Shown piece by piece: positions 8,862 through 18,219 of a DNA stretch of 64,000 nucleotides (the first letter of the stretch is position 1; each line of letters starts with the position of its first letter). The stretch spans positions 248,001 through 312,000 of the forward strand of contig JADKBL010000001.1 in the NCBI GenBank assembly GCA_016718875.1, written 5' to 3'. The position numbers and the translations under genes are program-made. The notes beneath the pieces are model-generated. The model searched no databases. It had not been told where the DNA came from and was given only the letters and a program-made list of their open reading frames with translations. The DNA comes from Bacteroidota bacterium (GTDB taxonomy: Bacteria; Bacteroidota; Bacteroidia; Bacteroidales; VadinHA17).

Positions 8862-9347
8862 ATGACAGTAAAAGAATACAACCGTTCAGTCGAAGAGTAT
8901 GCTGATTCAGTATACCGCTTTGTATTGGGTAACATTAAAGATGAAGAGCGATCGAATGACATAGTACAGGACAGCTACGAAAAGCTCTGGAGAAATGTTA
9001 CCGAGATTGAATTCGGGGTTGTTAAATCATGGCTATTTACCACAGCATATCATACCATGATAGATGTTATCAGAAAAGAAAAACGGGTTACCCGGTTTGA
9101 ACCTGTGCATGAAAAAGAAATGATATACGAATCACAATACAGTGATCTTAACGAAATCCTTCATGAGGCACTTGAAAGGTTACCTGAGCCACAGAAGGTT
9201 TCAGTAATGCTCAGAGATTATGAAGGTTACAGTTACAAGGAGATAAGTGAAATTACAGGATTCAGCGAGGCACAGGTAAAAATTAATATCTACAGAGGCC
9301 GGAGTGCACTGAAGGCATATATCGGAAAAATTGAAACTGTTATTTAA
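8862..9347 (+). CDS. ECF (sigma-70 family) RNA polymerase sigma factor
   Basis: The 161-residue protein has region 2 in the first half (YRFVLGNIKDEERSNDIVQDSYEKLWRN, the usual DIVQDxF/Y core-binding helix) and region 4 at residues ~100-150 (LERLPEPQKVSVMLRDYEGYSYKEISEITG). The short linker between them is typical of ECF factors. It directs RNA polymerase to an alternative promoter set. Its stop is one base before the ATG of the next gene, a probable anti-sigma factor. The divergent propeller kinase shares the 72-bp intergenic region. The regulon is not visible here. Confidence 0.93.
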   Translation: MTVKEYNRSVEEYADSVYRFVLGNIKDEERSNDIVQDSYEKLWRNVTEIEFGVVKSWLFTTAYHTMIDVIRKEKRVTRFEPVHEKEMIYESQYSDLNEILHEALERLPEPQKVSVMLRDYEGYSYKEISEITGFSEAQVKINIYRGRSALKAYIGKIETVI

Positions 9348-9348
9348 A

Positions 9349-10434
9349 ATGAAAATCGACAGATCAAATTACGAAATATGGTTCATTGACTGGCTCGATG
9401 GAAAACTGAATGAAATTCAGACTGAACAGCTTGAATTATTCCTTTCAGAAAATCCTGATCTCCGGGAGGAATTGAGAGAGCTATCAGATATCAGGATCGC
9501 ACCTCCTGCTACCAGATTCCATGGAAAAATCGGTATTAAAAAATCACTTTCCGATCTGTCTGACAATCAGTTTGAATATTTATGTGCAGCTGCCATAGAG
9601 AATGAATTGTCTGAAGGACAGTTAGCGGAACTGTCTGATATTACTACATCTGACCCAAAGAGGAAAAGGGTTCTGGAGCTTTATGGAAAAACCATACTTA
9701 CTCCTCCTGATATTAAATACGGTCATAAAAGAAAACTCCTCAGGAGTACCCCTCTTCAAAAGGTTATAAGGTTAACTGTTGCAGGACTAAGTGCAGCTGC
9801 TTCAATAGCGATACTGATTATAGCATCGTTTTATCTTACAGGCAAGGAGAAATTTAATGAGTACAACCTTTCACAAATGATGAATGAGGGAAGGGCCATG
9901 CATTCAGGGATCTCGTCCCCATCTATTTTTACTGCCGTGGCTATCCGACAAAATGGGAAACAAATCATTCAAAATCAGCAAATTAGTGTTATTAATTTAA
10001 CACTAAAAGATGAGAGACCTGACACAATTGAATTAAAGGAAGAAATTCATATCAGTCAAAATCATGATCTGATTTCACTGGCTGTCATTCCTGAGTTTTC
10101 AGGCATAGCAGCAATGAATAATTCCTCTTTTCACAATAATCTGGAACAAATAAATTTCTCAATACCGGTAGAGTCAGACAATCGCTGGGAAATAGGAAAA
10201 ATTATTGCAAAGTCATTCAGGGAAAGAATTCTGAAAGAAGATACGTCTGATGAAAGTCCTATAAAAGGTTACGAAATTGCTGAAGCAGGAGTCACAGGAA
10301 TCAACAAGCTTTTTGGCTGGCAGATGGCATTTGAAAAGAACAGTGACCCCAATGGAGATGTAAGATCGGTCTATTTCAGTTCGAAAATCCTTAAAATACA
10401 GACCCCGGTTAATAAACCGGAGAGTGCTGAATAG
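9349..10434 (+). CDS. Probable membrane anti-sigma factor
   Basis: An in-frame TTG at 9331 would extend the gene into the sigma gene. The ATG at 9349, directly after the sigma stop, is the better start and gives 361 residues. The N-terminus (NYEIWFIDWLDGKL, then a QTEQLELFLSENPDLREEL helix) resembles the cytoplasmic sigma-binding part of Bacteroidetes anti-sigma proteins. A single transmembrane helix follows at about residues 140-165 (LTVAGLSAAASIAILIIASFYL). The periplasmic remainder of ~190 residues has no motif I recognise. Position immediately downstream of an ECF gene is the main argument. It lacks the HxxxCxxC zinc motif of ZAS anti-sigma factors. Function is inferred from context and topology. 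Confidence 0.65.
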   Translation: MKIDRSNYEIWFIDWLDGKLNEIQTEQLELFLSENPDLREELRELSDIRIAPPATRFHGKIGIKKSLSDLSDNQFEYLCAAAIENELSEGQLAELSDITTSDPKRKRVLELYGKTILTPPDIKYGHKRKLLRSTPLQKVIRLTVAGLSAAASIAILIIASFYLTGKEKFNEYNLSQMMNEGRAMHSGISSPSIFTAVAIRQNGKQIIQNQQISVINLTLKDERPDTIELKEEIHISQNHDLISLAVIPEFSGIAAMNNSSFHNNLEQINFSIPVESDNRWEIGKIIAKSFRERILKEDTSDESPIKGYEIAEAGVTGINKLFGWQMAFEKNSDPNGDVRSVYFSSKILKIQTPVNKPESAE

Positions 10435-10463
10435 GAAATTTGCCTGTACAGCCTTTTTAAATT

Positions 10464-10495
10464 AAACATACTATCAGACAGTATGTTTCTTTTTT
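10464..10495 (+). terminator. Rho-independent terminator
   Basis: A 9-bp stem (AAACATACT / AGTATGTTT) with a 7-nt loop is followed by a T-rich tract. It lies about 30 bp after the anti-sigma stop and separates the sigma pair from the next operon. Confidence 0.75.
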
Positions 10496-10512
10496 CTTTA
10501 GCCATACTCAAG

Positions 10513-10520
10513 TATATTTG
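10513..10520 (+). promoter_or_regulatory. Bacteroidetes -7 promoter element
   Basis: TATATTTG matches the TAnnTTTG consensus of the primary sigma factor in this phylum. It lies 21 bp ahead of the ThiF-like start and just after the terminator of the previous unit, so it probably drives the five-gene operon up to 17128. The -33 element is weak. Confidence 0.55.
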
Positions 10521-10541
10521 TATTAAGGTTTAAAAAATCAG

Positions 10542-11315
10542 ATGGAATCAAAGATTTTATCAAACAGGGATATCAGGCGATACAGCAGGCAGATAATGAT
10601 TCCTGAGATCGGTCTCGAAGGACAGGAAAAGCTTATGATTTCAAAAATTCTGGTGGTTGGAGCTGGCGGACTAGGATGTCCGGTACTTCAGTATCTTACT
10701 GTCGCAGGCATAGGAAAGATATCTGTGGTAGAGTTTGATAAAGTGGATGAATCAAACCTTCAGAGACAGGTATTGTATGGGACATCCGATGTGGGCAAAC
10801 TTAAATCCATCATTGCAAAGGAACGCCTTGAACACCTTAATTCAAACGGAAATTATGAAATACTAAATCTCCGCTTGGATGCTTCAAACGCATTGAACAT
10901 CATCTCTGATTTTGACATTATAGTGGATGCAACCGATAATCTTGAAACCAGGTATGTCATTAATGATGCCTGCATTATGATGAATAAACCTATGGTTCAT
11001 GGGGCTATCTACAAATACGAAGGAATGGTTTCAGTTTTTAACTACAGGGGAGGACCAACTTACAGATGCTTTAATCCTTCAGGAACATCAGAATCATACA
11101 AAAATCCTGTTCCGGCCCAGGTTGGTTTACTCGGTGTACTGCCCGGAATTACAGGTACCTTGATGGCTAATGAAGTTATAAAAATTATAACAGGTACAGG
11201 CGATATCTTATCAGGTAAAATATTGATTTTAAACATATTCAACAATACCTTCAGAACATTTACAATAAATAATATTCCGGAAAATCACAATATTGAAATA
11301 ATATCAAACAAATAA
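10542..11315 (+). CDS. ThiF/MoeB/HesA-family adenylyltransferase (E1-like)
   Basis: The 257-residue protein has the E1-like Rossmann fold: VGAGGLGCPVLQYL (ATP-binding loop), FDKVDESNLQRQVLY, DATDNLETRY and GVLPGITGTLMANEVIKI. The family activates the C-terminal glycine of a ubiquitin-like sulfur carrier (MoaD, ThiS) by adenylation in the cytoplasm. The cysteine pairs that bind zinc in MoeB are absent (only one Cys, in YRCFNPSG). The Cys often found before the VGLLGVLPG segment is Gln/Val here (NPVPAQVGLLG). It could serve the MoaD at 43.5 kb or a ThiS encoded elsewhere. It is the first gene of a tight operon; pepE starts 1 bp after its stop. Family is certain, substrate is not. Confidence 0.88.
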   Translation: MESKILSNRDIRRYSRQIMIPEIGLEGQEKLMISKILVVGAGGLGCPVLQYLTVAGIGKISVVEFDKVDESNLQRQVLYGTSDVGKLKSIIAKERLEHLNSNGNYEILNLRLDASNALNIISDFDIIVDATDNLETRYVINDACIMMNKPMVHGAIYKYEGMVSVFNYRGGPTYRCFNPSGTSESYKNPVPAQVGLLGVLPGITGTLMANEVIKIITGTGDILSGKILILNIFNNTFRTFTINNIPENHNIEIISNK

Positions 11316-11316
11316 A

Positions 11317-12024
11317 ATGAGATTATTACTGATAAGCAACTCAACAAATCCTGGGGAACCATACCTCGACTACCCAAAGAAATACATAAAGGAATTCCTC
11401 GGCGAAAAGCAGGTCAGTGCTATTTTCCTTCCCTATGCAGCTGTTACTTTTTCATATGAGACTTACGAAGAAAAGGTTAATGAACGTTTCAGGGAAATGG
11501 GACACCGGGTTGAATCAATTCATAACTTTGAAGACCCTGTTGCTGCAGTTCAGAAGGCAAGTGCAATAGTTGTCGGAGGCGGGAATACATGGAAACTTCT
11601 TAAAACAATAAGAGACAACAGACTTATCGATGTCATCAGGGAAAAAGTGCTTTCCGGAACTCCATATATCGGATGGAGTGCCGGGTCAAATATGGCATGC
11701 CCGACAATAAAAACAACAAATGACATGGCAATAGTTGAGCCCGATTCATTCAATGCATTCAACCTGATCCCATTCCAGATAAATCCGCATTATCTCGATG
11801 CAAACCCGGAAGGACACGCAGGGGAAACAAGAGAACAGAGAATTGAAGAATTCATTGAGGCAAATCCCGGTATGATTGTTGCCGGACTAAGGGAAGGAAC
11901 AATGTTACTGAGGGAAGGAATGCATCTGTCTCTCATCGGAAAACGTAAGATGAGGCTCTTTAGAAAGGGAGAAATACCGGTGGAAATTAATCCCGGAGAC
12001 GATCTCTCCTTCCTGCTGGGATAA
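11317..12024 (+). CDS. pepE: Dipeptidase E (alpha-aspartyl dipeptidase, peptidase S51)
   Basis: The 235-residue length matches PepE. The nucleophile elbow is GWSAGSNMACP with Ser121, equivalent to Ser120 of the enterobacterial enzyme. VGGGNTWKLL and INPHYLDANPEGHAGETREQRI, the latter holding the catalytic histidine region, are also typical. PepE hydrolyses dipeptides with N-terminal aspartate in the cytoplasm and needs no metal. The gene is packed between the ThiF-like gene (1 bp gap) and the AsmA-like gene (2 bp gap). Nothing in the operon suggests a special role; peptide turnover is the conservative reading. Confidence 0.95.
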   Translation: MRLLLISNSTNPGEPYLDYPKKYIKEFLGEKQVSAIFLPYAAVTFSYETYEEKVNERFREMGHRVESIHNFEDPVAAVQKASAIVVGGGNTWKLLKTIRDNRLIDVIREKVLSGTPYIGWSAGSNMACPTIKTTNDMAIVEPDSFNAFNLIPFQINPHYLDANPEGHAGETREQRIEEFIEANPGMIVAGLREGTMLLREGMHLSLIGKRKMRLFRKGEIPVEINPGDDLSFLLG

Positions 12025-12026
12025 GA

Positions 12027-14675
12027 ATGAATCAAAATGAGCCGGATTCCGGAATTGGTATGAGATTAGTAAGTAAAATACTGAAGATTTTCGCTTTACT
12101 CATGCTATTGGTCACAGTGGTACTGGTCACTGCATCCTATCTGCTCCGTGATCAGGTAGGTGCTGTTGTTATCAGTAATATCAATAAGAATATTGACACT
12201 AAAATTGATGTCGGATCATTCAGGCTATCCTTTATCAGAAAATTTCCTCATGCATCACTTGAGTTAAGGGACGTTTATGTATTATCATCCAGCGGGTTCA
12301 AAAAAGATGAATTTGGAGGAATAAATACCGATACGCTTCTTACCGCCGATGCTCTTTCAGTTGATTTTAAAATCACAGATATTATAAACAAAGATTATGA
12401 TATAGAAAGGATAGGACTGAAAAAGGGGAGAATCAATATTTTCACTGATTCTTCAGGAAGGGCAAATTATGCAGGACCTGACAAAAATAAAAATGACAGC
12501 GGCAGTCTTACTTTAAATCTAAGAAGGATCAATCTCTCAGACCTGAATATTTCTTATAAAAATAGTGCAACAAAACTGGAAATTGAGGGTAATGTCACTA
12601 CTGGAAAACTTTCCAGTAAAATCTCAAATGATTATATCGCACTCAGCGCAGAAGCAGATCTGGTTATCAATCATATAAAGCAGGACAAAATATCTGTTTC
12701 AGTTCCATTTAATGCAGGGCTGGAATTGAAAATGGAGGATTCAGATTCCGGGATTCTAATTAGAAAAGGCGCTCTATCATTTGAAGGTATTCGTTTCAGG
12801 ATAACCGGAAATATAACTCCCGACAATATTCTGGATCTTGAATTACAGGGTGAAAACATAGATCTTGCAAAGTTCAGAAAATATATACCGGAAACTTATA
12901 GTAAGCCTCTTACAGGATATGCTCTTTCTGGGAAACTGAAATTTAACAGCAGGATTACTGGTATGGTTTCAGGAATCTACAATCCTCATATTGAATTAGA
13001 ATGCAGCCTTGAGAATGGTGGTATCAGCAATTCCGATACCGGATTAAATATCAGAGACATTTCTTTCAACTCCGTTATTACCAATGGTATGAAGAACAAT
13101 TCTGAGACTGGTCTTATATCAATTAAAAACCTAAAAGCAAAAGTCGGATCGGCTGATTATTCAGGAAATCTCATGATAAGAAACCTTCTCAATCCTGTAA
13201 CTGAACTAGACTTAAAGGGCCGGATTTTTCCTGAAGAACTTAAACAGATGTTTAAAATTAAAGAGATTACATCTGCTTCAGGTTTTTTTGACATCGACCT
13301 CAAACTTAAAACTGATTTCAATCCTGAAGACAGCATAACTATTAATGATATTGTAAGACTGAAACCCGAAGCTTATTTAAAATTCAACTCATTTAGTATT
13401 GCCTTCAGGAAATTTGATCATGCTATAAATAATGTAAATGGAGATATAGACATTGCACAGACAATTAAAGCAAGGAAACTTACAATGATTTATAAGGGTC
13501 AGACAATAACCGTTAGCGGCGAATTTCAAAATCTTCCTGAATGGGCCGCCGGCAATAACGTAAAACTAAAAGCTGATGCAGATATAAAATTTGACAAGCT
13601 TGATCCATTAACTTTCAGAAGTATGCCCTCTGGAAATGGAAAAAACGGAACAAAGAAAGACAAGGCGTTTATGATGCCCCGGGATTTGTTACTTGATATC
13701 AGATTAAGAATTGACAGCCTGAAATATGAATCCATGCCAGTCACTGACCTTACTGCAAATTTTGTCTACAGACCAGGCTTACTCACGTTTAATTCTTTCA
13801 AAATGAATTCGCTGGATGGTGTTATCTCAGGAAATGGTTTTATCGCTCAAAACAACGGTAAAGCTTTAATATGCAAAGGCATCTTCAGTATTTCTGATAT
13901 AAATATCAATAAGACTTTTATCTCCTTCAGAAATTTTGGTCAGGATTTTATCAAAGCCGGGAATCTTGCAGGAGACCTGACCGGATCTTTAACAATGCTT
14001 CTTCCGCTGGATTCACTTCTCAAACCACAAATTAAATCCATGGTTGCGGAGGGCCGGTATATTATTGATAAAGGATCCCTTATTGATTTTGAGCCGGTAA
14101 GGGAATTATCTTCTTTTATTGAATTATCGGAACTTGAGAACATAAAGTTCGAAAAGCTTGAAAATGATTTCTTTATAAGGAACAACTGTATCTACATCCC
14201 GCAGATGGACGTAAACTCATCAGCCGCTGATATTACAGTAAATGGCAAACATAATTTTGACAATACATATGAATATCATTTAAAAGTTAAGCTATCAGAA
14301 ATCCTTAGTAAAAAAAGGAAGAAAAACAGAACAAATAAAACGGAATTCGGAGTAGTTGAAGATGACGGGCTTGGAAGAACCTCGCTGCTTCTGAAAGTCG
14401 AAGGCCAGGGGGATGAAATAAAGGTAGGTTATGACATTAAAGCTGCTGGTCAAAAGGTCAGGACAAGCATTAAATCAGAAAGGCAAACTCTTAAATCCAT
14501 TCTTAACCAGGAGTATGGACTATATAAGAATGATACAATTCCTGAACAAAAACCAGCAGAAAAGAAGACAAGATTCCGGATCAGCTGGGATGAACCCGAT
14601 ACAATTAAGAGAGAACCTGAACAATCAGAAGTGAAAAAGGATAATGCATTGAAAAGTTTGTTCAGGAAGAAGTAA
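12027..14675 (+). CDS. AsmA-like family protein
   Basis: The 882-residue protein has one N-terminal transmembrane helix (residues ~16-40, ILKIFALLMLLVTVVLVTASYLL). It is followed by the typical AsmA start: VISNINKNIDTKIDVGSFRLSFIRKFPHASLELRDVYV. A long beta-rich region and the AsmA-like C-terminal domain (FEPVRELSSFIELSELENIKFEKLENDFFIRNNCIYIP) complete it. AsmA proteins (TamB/VPS13-like bridges) are anchored in the inner membrane and extend through the periplasm, where they are thought to carry phospholipid toward the outer membrane. The C-terminus (~800-882) is charged and disordered. It is the third gene of the compact operon. Family is secure; the lipid-transfer role is family knowledge. 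Confidence 0.9.
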   Translation: MNQNEPDSGIGMRLVSKILKIFALLMLLVTVVLVTASYLLRDQVGAVVISNINKNIDTKIDVGSFRLSFIRKFPHASLELRDVYVLSSSGFKKDEFGGINTDTLLTADALSVDFKITDIINKDYDIERIGLKKGRINIFTDSSGRANYAGPDKNKNDSGSLTLNLRRINLSDLNISYKNSATKLEIEGNVTTGKLSSKISNDYIALSAEADLVINHIKQDKISVSVPFNAGLELKMEDSDSGILIRKGALSFEGIRFRITGNITPDNILDLELQGENIDLAKFRKYIPETYSKPLTGYALSGKLKFNSRITGMVSGIYNPHIELECSLENGGISNSDTGLNIRDISFNSVITNGMKNNSETGLISIKNLKAKVGSADYSGNLMIRNLLNPVTELDLKGRIFPEELKQMFKIKEITSASGFFDIDLKLKTDFNPEDSITINDIVRLKPEAYLKFNSFSIAFRKFDHAINNVNGDIDIAQTIKARKLTMIYKGQTITVSGEFQNLPEWAAGNNVKLKADADIKFDKLDPLTFRSMPSGNGKNGTKKDKAFMMPRDLLLDIRLRIDSLKYESMPVTDLTANFVYRPGLLTFNSFKMNSLDGVISGNGFIAQNNGKALICKGIFSISDININKTFISFRNFGQDFIKAGNLAGDLTGSLTMLLPLDSLLKPQIKSMVAEGRYIIDKGSLIDFEPVRELSSFIELSELENIKFEKLENDFFIRNNCIYIPQMDVNSSAADITVNGKHNFDNTYEYHLKVKLSEILSKKRKKNRTNKTEFGVVEDDGLGRTSLLLKVEGQGDEIKVGYDIKAAGQKVRTSIKSERQTLKSILNQEYGLYKNDTIPEQKPAEKKTRFRISWDEPDTIKREPEQSEVKKDNALKSLFRKK

Positions 14676-14677
14676 AT

Positions 14678-15856
14678 TTGACCCTAAGTATTTCTCTTTT
14701 GAATATTAACCGATTTAAAAACCACTGGAAGCTGTTGCTGCTTCTTTTTGCAATCCTGATAGGTATGTCATCGCTATTCTATACCAATAACCTGGTAGGC
14801 AGACTTAAGAAGGAAGAGCGGAAAAATATTGAGTTGTGGGCCGAAGCAACAAGACTGATTGCTATTTCTGATTCGAGCCAGAATGTAGATTTCCTTTTTT
14901 CAATAATTGACAATAACAATACTGTTCCGGTTATACTCACTGATGAATCTGATACAATAATATCGGCAAAGAATTTCAATCCTGAAAAGACCGGAAATCC
15001 GGCTTACCTTCAGAAAATGCTTCTTAAAATCAAGGAAAAAAACAATCCTATTTTAATCAGGCTCGAAAACGGACACTATAATCTCATATATTATAAGGAT
15101 AGTATAATCCTCACAATGTTAATGTATTATCCATATATTCAGCTGGGGATTATTCTTCTTTTTATTACAGTGTCTTATCTTGCTTTCAGCTCATCAAGGA
15201 AAGCGGATCAGAACCAGGTATGGGTTGGCATGTCGAAAGAAACTGCACACCAGCTTGGTACGCCAACGTCTTCACTCGCGGGCTGGATTGAAATATTGCA
15301 GCAAAAGCATCCTGAAGTTACTATAACAAAGGAACTTGCACGTGATGTTGAAAGACTCGAGAAGGTTACCGAGCGGTTCTCCAGAATTGGATCTAAACCT
15401 GCCCTTTCACAGGAAAATCTGGTTGAGATACTTTCGCGTACAATTGATTATCTCAAATCCAGATCCTCATCAAAAGTCAGATTCTTTTCAGATTTTGATC
15501 ATGAAAGATTGATTTTTATACCCTTAAATCACGCTCTTTTTGAATGGGTGATTGAAAATGTATCAAAGAATGCAATAGATGCAATGGAAGGAAACGGAGA
15601 CATAACCTTCAGAATAACAGAAACCGATAAAACTGCCATTATTGATATAACCGATACAGGTAAGGGTATTCCCAAATCATCTTTCAAGAAAATTTTTACT
15701 GCCGGATTCTCGACAAAACAAAGAGGATGGGGACTGGGATTATCTCTTGCCAGAAGGATAATTGAAGATTATCATAATGGAAGAATATTTGTAAGGTACT
15801 CGGAAGTAGGAAGAGGTTCATGTATCAGAATAATTATGAACAGAGAAAATATCTAA
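14678..15856 (+). CDS. Membrane sensor histidine kinase
   Basis: The best start is TTG at 14678, two bases after the AsmA-like stop; the first in-frame ATG would remove the first membrane helix. Transmembrane helices lie at ~17-36 and ~144-170 and enclose a ~105-residue periplasmic sensor without a recognisable fold. The HisKA box is KETAHQLGTPTSSLAGW with H191, and the ATPase domain has VSKNAIDAM (N box), DTGKGI and WGLGLSLARRI. All catalytic motifs are intact. No response regulator is adjacent. The operon link with AsmA-like and U32 genes hints at envelope monitoring, but that is inference. Confidence 0.9.
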   Translation: MTLSISLLNINRFKNHWKLLLLLFAILIGMSSLFYTNNLVGRLKKEERKNIELWAEATRLIAISDSSQNVDFLFSIIDNNNTVPVILTDESDTIISAKNFNPEKTGNPAYLQKMLLKIKEKNNPILIRLENGHYNLIYYKDSIILTMLMYYPYIQLGIILLFITVSYLAFSSSRKADQNQVWVGMSKETAHQLGTPTSSLAGWIEILQQKHPEVTITKELARDVERLEKVTERFSRIGSKPALSQENLVEILSRTIDYLKSRSSSKVRFFSDFDHERLIFIPLNHALFEWVIENVSKNAIDAMEGNGDITFRITETDKTAIIDITDTGKGIPKSSFKKIFTAGFSTKQRGWGLGLSLARRIIEDYHNGRIFVRYSEVGRGSCIRIIMNRENI

Positions 15857-17128
15857 ATGGGACCCCTTATGAACAGAAACGAAATAGAAATAATGGCCCC
15901 GGCAGGGTCGTATGAATCATTAATGGCAGCGATTCAGGGAGGTGCTGATTCAGTCTATTTTGGAGTTGAACAGCTGAATATGAGGGCCGGATCATCAAAT
16001 AATTTCAATCTGGAAGATCTTAAAAATATTGTTTCAATCTGCAAAAAAAACAATCTCAGGAGCTATCTCACGCTTAATGTTGTAATATTTGATCAGGAGA
16101 TTGAACAGATGCGAAAGATCATTGATACGGCTGTTGAATGCGGAGTAACGGCAGTTATTGCCTCTGACCTGTCAGTAATAAATTATGCATTTGCTGCAGG
16201 AATTGAGGTTCACCTCTCAACCCAGCTTAATATTACAAATATTGAAGCACTGAAGTTTTATTCCAAATGGGCCGATGTGGTGGTTCTTGCACGAGAACTC
16301 AACATTGATCAGGTTAAGCTTATTTACAATGCAATCAGGGAACAAAATATAAGGGGTCCGGCCGGAGAACTTGTAAAAATAGAAATGTTTGCCCATGGAG
16401 CCCTTTGCATGGCTGTCTCAGGGAAATGTTATCTGAGCCTTCATGAGAACGATAAATCCGCCAACAGGGGCGAGTGTTACCAGACCTGCAGAAAATCATA
16501 TATCGTAACCGGTAAAGAATCGGGATATGAGCTCGAAATTGACAATGAGTATATTATGTCTCCTAAGGATCTTTGCACGATCGGTTTTCTGGATAAATTG
16601 ATCGAAGCAGGAGTAAGAGTACTCAAAATTGAGGGAAGAGCCCGTTCAGCAGAATATGTTAAAGAGGTTTCTTCGTGCTACAATGAGGCTGTCGCATCAA
16701 TAGCAGAGGGAACCTTCACCAGGGAAAAAACAGAAGAGTGGCGAAGCAGGCTTGCAACAGTTTTTAACAGGGGTTTCTGGGATGGATATTATCTGGGTCA
16801 GAAAATAGGGGAATGGAATTCCAACTATGGTTCAAGTGCTACTAAACGCAAACTGTACATAGGAAAGATCACTAATTATTTTACCAAACTGAATGTTGCC
16901 GAAATAAAGCTTGAAAACGGTGATTTAAAACGGGGAGATATAATACTTATCACAGGACCAACAACGGGAGTGGTTGAATATGAAATAGATGAGATCAGGG
17001 TTGATCTGAAAACAACTGATTCTGCTTTGAAGGGGGAGCTTTGCTCGATAAAAACACCTGATTACCTGCGCAGATCGGATAAGGTTTTTAAATGGATTGA
17101 TGCCAAAGATCTTAAAAACCTTCAATAA
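15857..17128 (+). CDS. Peptidase U32 family protein (tRNA/rRNA hydroxylation type)
   Basis: The 423-residue protein opens IEIMAPAGSYESLMAAIQGGADSVYFG. It carries the U32 signature EMFAHGALCMAVSGKCYLS followed by GECYQTCR, where the clustered cysteines bind an iron-sulfur cluster in TrhP/RlhA. KIEGRARSAEYV is also diagnostic. Members of this group take part in prephenate-dependent hydroxylation of tRNA uridine 34 (TrhP) or 23S rRNA C2501 (RlhA), and the older name collagenase-like protease is misleading. The start ATG at 15857 abuts the kinase stop; a second ATG at 15869 is possible. Which RNA is modified cannot be told from sequence alone. Confidence 0.9.
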   Translation: MGPLMNRNEIEIMAPAGSYESLMAAIQGGADSVYFGVEQLNMRAGSSNNFNLEDLKNIVSICKKNNLRSYLTLNVVIFDQEIEQMRKIIDTAVECGVTAVIASDLSVINYAFAAGIEVHLSTQLNITNIEALKFYSKWADVVVLARELNIDQVKLIYNAIREQNIRGPAGELVKIEMFAHGALCMAVSGKCYLSLHENDKSANRGECYQTCRKSYIVTGKESGYELEIDNEYIMSPKDLCTIGFLDKLIEAGVRVLKIEGRARSAEYVKEVSSCYNEAVASIAEGTFTREKTEEWRSRLATVFNRGFWDGYYLGQKIGEWNSNYGSSATKRKLYIGKITNYFTKLNVAEIKLENGDLKRGDIILITGPTTGVVEYEIDEIRVDLKTTDSALKGELCSIKTPDYLRRSDKVFKWIDAKDLKNLQ

Positions 17129-17135
17129 AAGTTAT

Positions 17136-18170
17136 TTACCACTTTATCTTCATTGAAGCTTCAAGTATCCTGGAAGCATTCTCTTCGATATCATCTGTTT
17201 CTGTTTCAACATATATTATATTTTCAGAGCTCTTCCTGTTCAATCCGAAAAGGTAAGCTTTGTCATAATATGTAAGAGTAATTTCAATTGCTTTTGCAAA
17301 ATCACCTGACTCAATAGATGCAATTGCTTCCTTAGTATTATCACCCCCAAGTCGTTTGCTGATCTTCAAAACTGAAGCAACAAGAGCTTCTTTGGGAAAC
17401 CGGGTATATTCCCTTAATAACCGGGGTAATCTTGTCTTTACATTCATCATCAGAATAACAGCACGAGATTTCTGCATGTTAATATAAAATTCTTCCGGCA
17501 AAAATACTGTACCTATATTCCTGCTCTCATCTTCAAGCCATAAGGGTATGTCAGGATCTACCTTACTTAATGAATCATAAAGGATATTTGCAAAGTATTC
17601 AGTAGTTGGCTGAGCTGCCTGACCAAGTGCACCAAAAGCAGATCCTTTATGGTTTGCAAGTCCTTCCATGTCAATTACCTGCTGACCCTTCAATTTCAGA
17701 TGATTGAGTATATGTGTTTTGCTGCTGCCTGTCAGACCTCCGAGAACTATGGTCTTTCGCTTTCTGGAAAGATTTTCCAGGATAAAGTTCCTGTAGGCCT
17801 TATACCCCCCATCAAGCACATTTACATTAAGGCCCGCAAGTGAAAACAGCCACGCCATAGCCTCCGATCTCATCCCTCCTCTCCAGCAATGTACTAATAG
17901 TTGTTTATCCCCGGCAAGTTCAAGAGCTCTGTCAAGTTTCAATGTCAATTGCGGTCCGGCCAGATCAAGCCCCGTCTTTATTGCAGCTAGACTTCCTTCT
18001 GATTTAAATTTTATGCCAACGATTTCTCTCTCCTTATCTGAAAAAATTGGGATATTAACTGCACCGGGTATATGTCCGGAAGCAAATTCTGATGGTGATC
18101 TTACATCGCAAACAGGATTAATCCGTGAGAGTTGAAGAAACCTTTCAGCACTTATTTTGTCAGAAGCCAT
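17136..18170 (-). CDS. selU: tRNA 2-selenouridine synthase
   Basis: The protein (344 residues) has the two SelU/MnmH domains. A rhodanese domain has active-site Cys95 in VHCWRGGMRSEAMAW, and a P-loop domain starts VLGGLTGSSKTHIL (144-155). The stretch ending AQPTTEYFANILYD is typical too. SelU converts 2-thiouridine at the tRNA wobble position to geranylated and then 2-selenouridine, using selenophosphate. Its presence implies a selD gene elsewhere in the genome. It converges on the U32 gene, with only 7 bp between stops, so two RNA-modifying genes meet tail to tail. Confidence 0.93.
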   Translation of the reverse strand: MASDKISAERFLQLSRINPVCDVRSPSEFASGHIPGAVNIPIFSDKEREIVGIKFKSEGSLAAIKTGLDLAGPQLTLKLDRALELAGDKQLLVHCWRGGMRSEAMAWLFSLAGLNVNVLDGGYKAYRNFILENLSRKRKTIVLGGLTGSSKTHILNHLKLKGQQVIDMEGLANHKGSAFGALGQAAQPTTEYFANILYDSLSKVDPDIPLWLEDESRNIGTVFLPEEFYINMQKSRAVILMMNVKTRLPRLLREYTRFPKEALVASVLKISKRLGGDNTKEAIASIESGDFAKAIEITLTYYDKAYLFGLNRKSSENIIYVETETDDIEENASRILEASMKIKW

Positions 18171-18219
18171 AACTTAGTATTCTGCAGGCAGGATGTCGGA
18201 CTATTCCTTCAGATATCAA

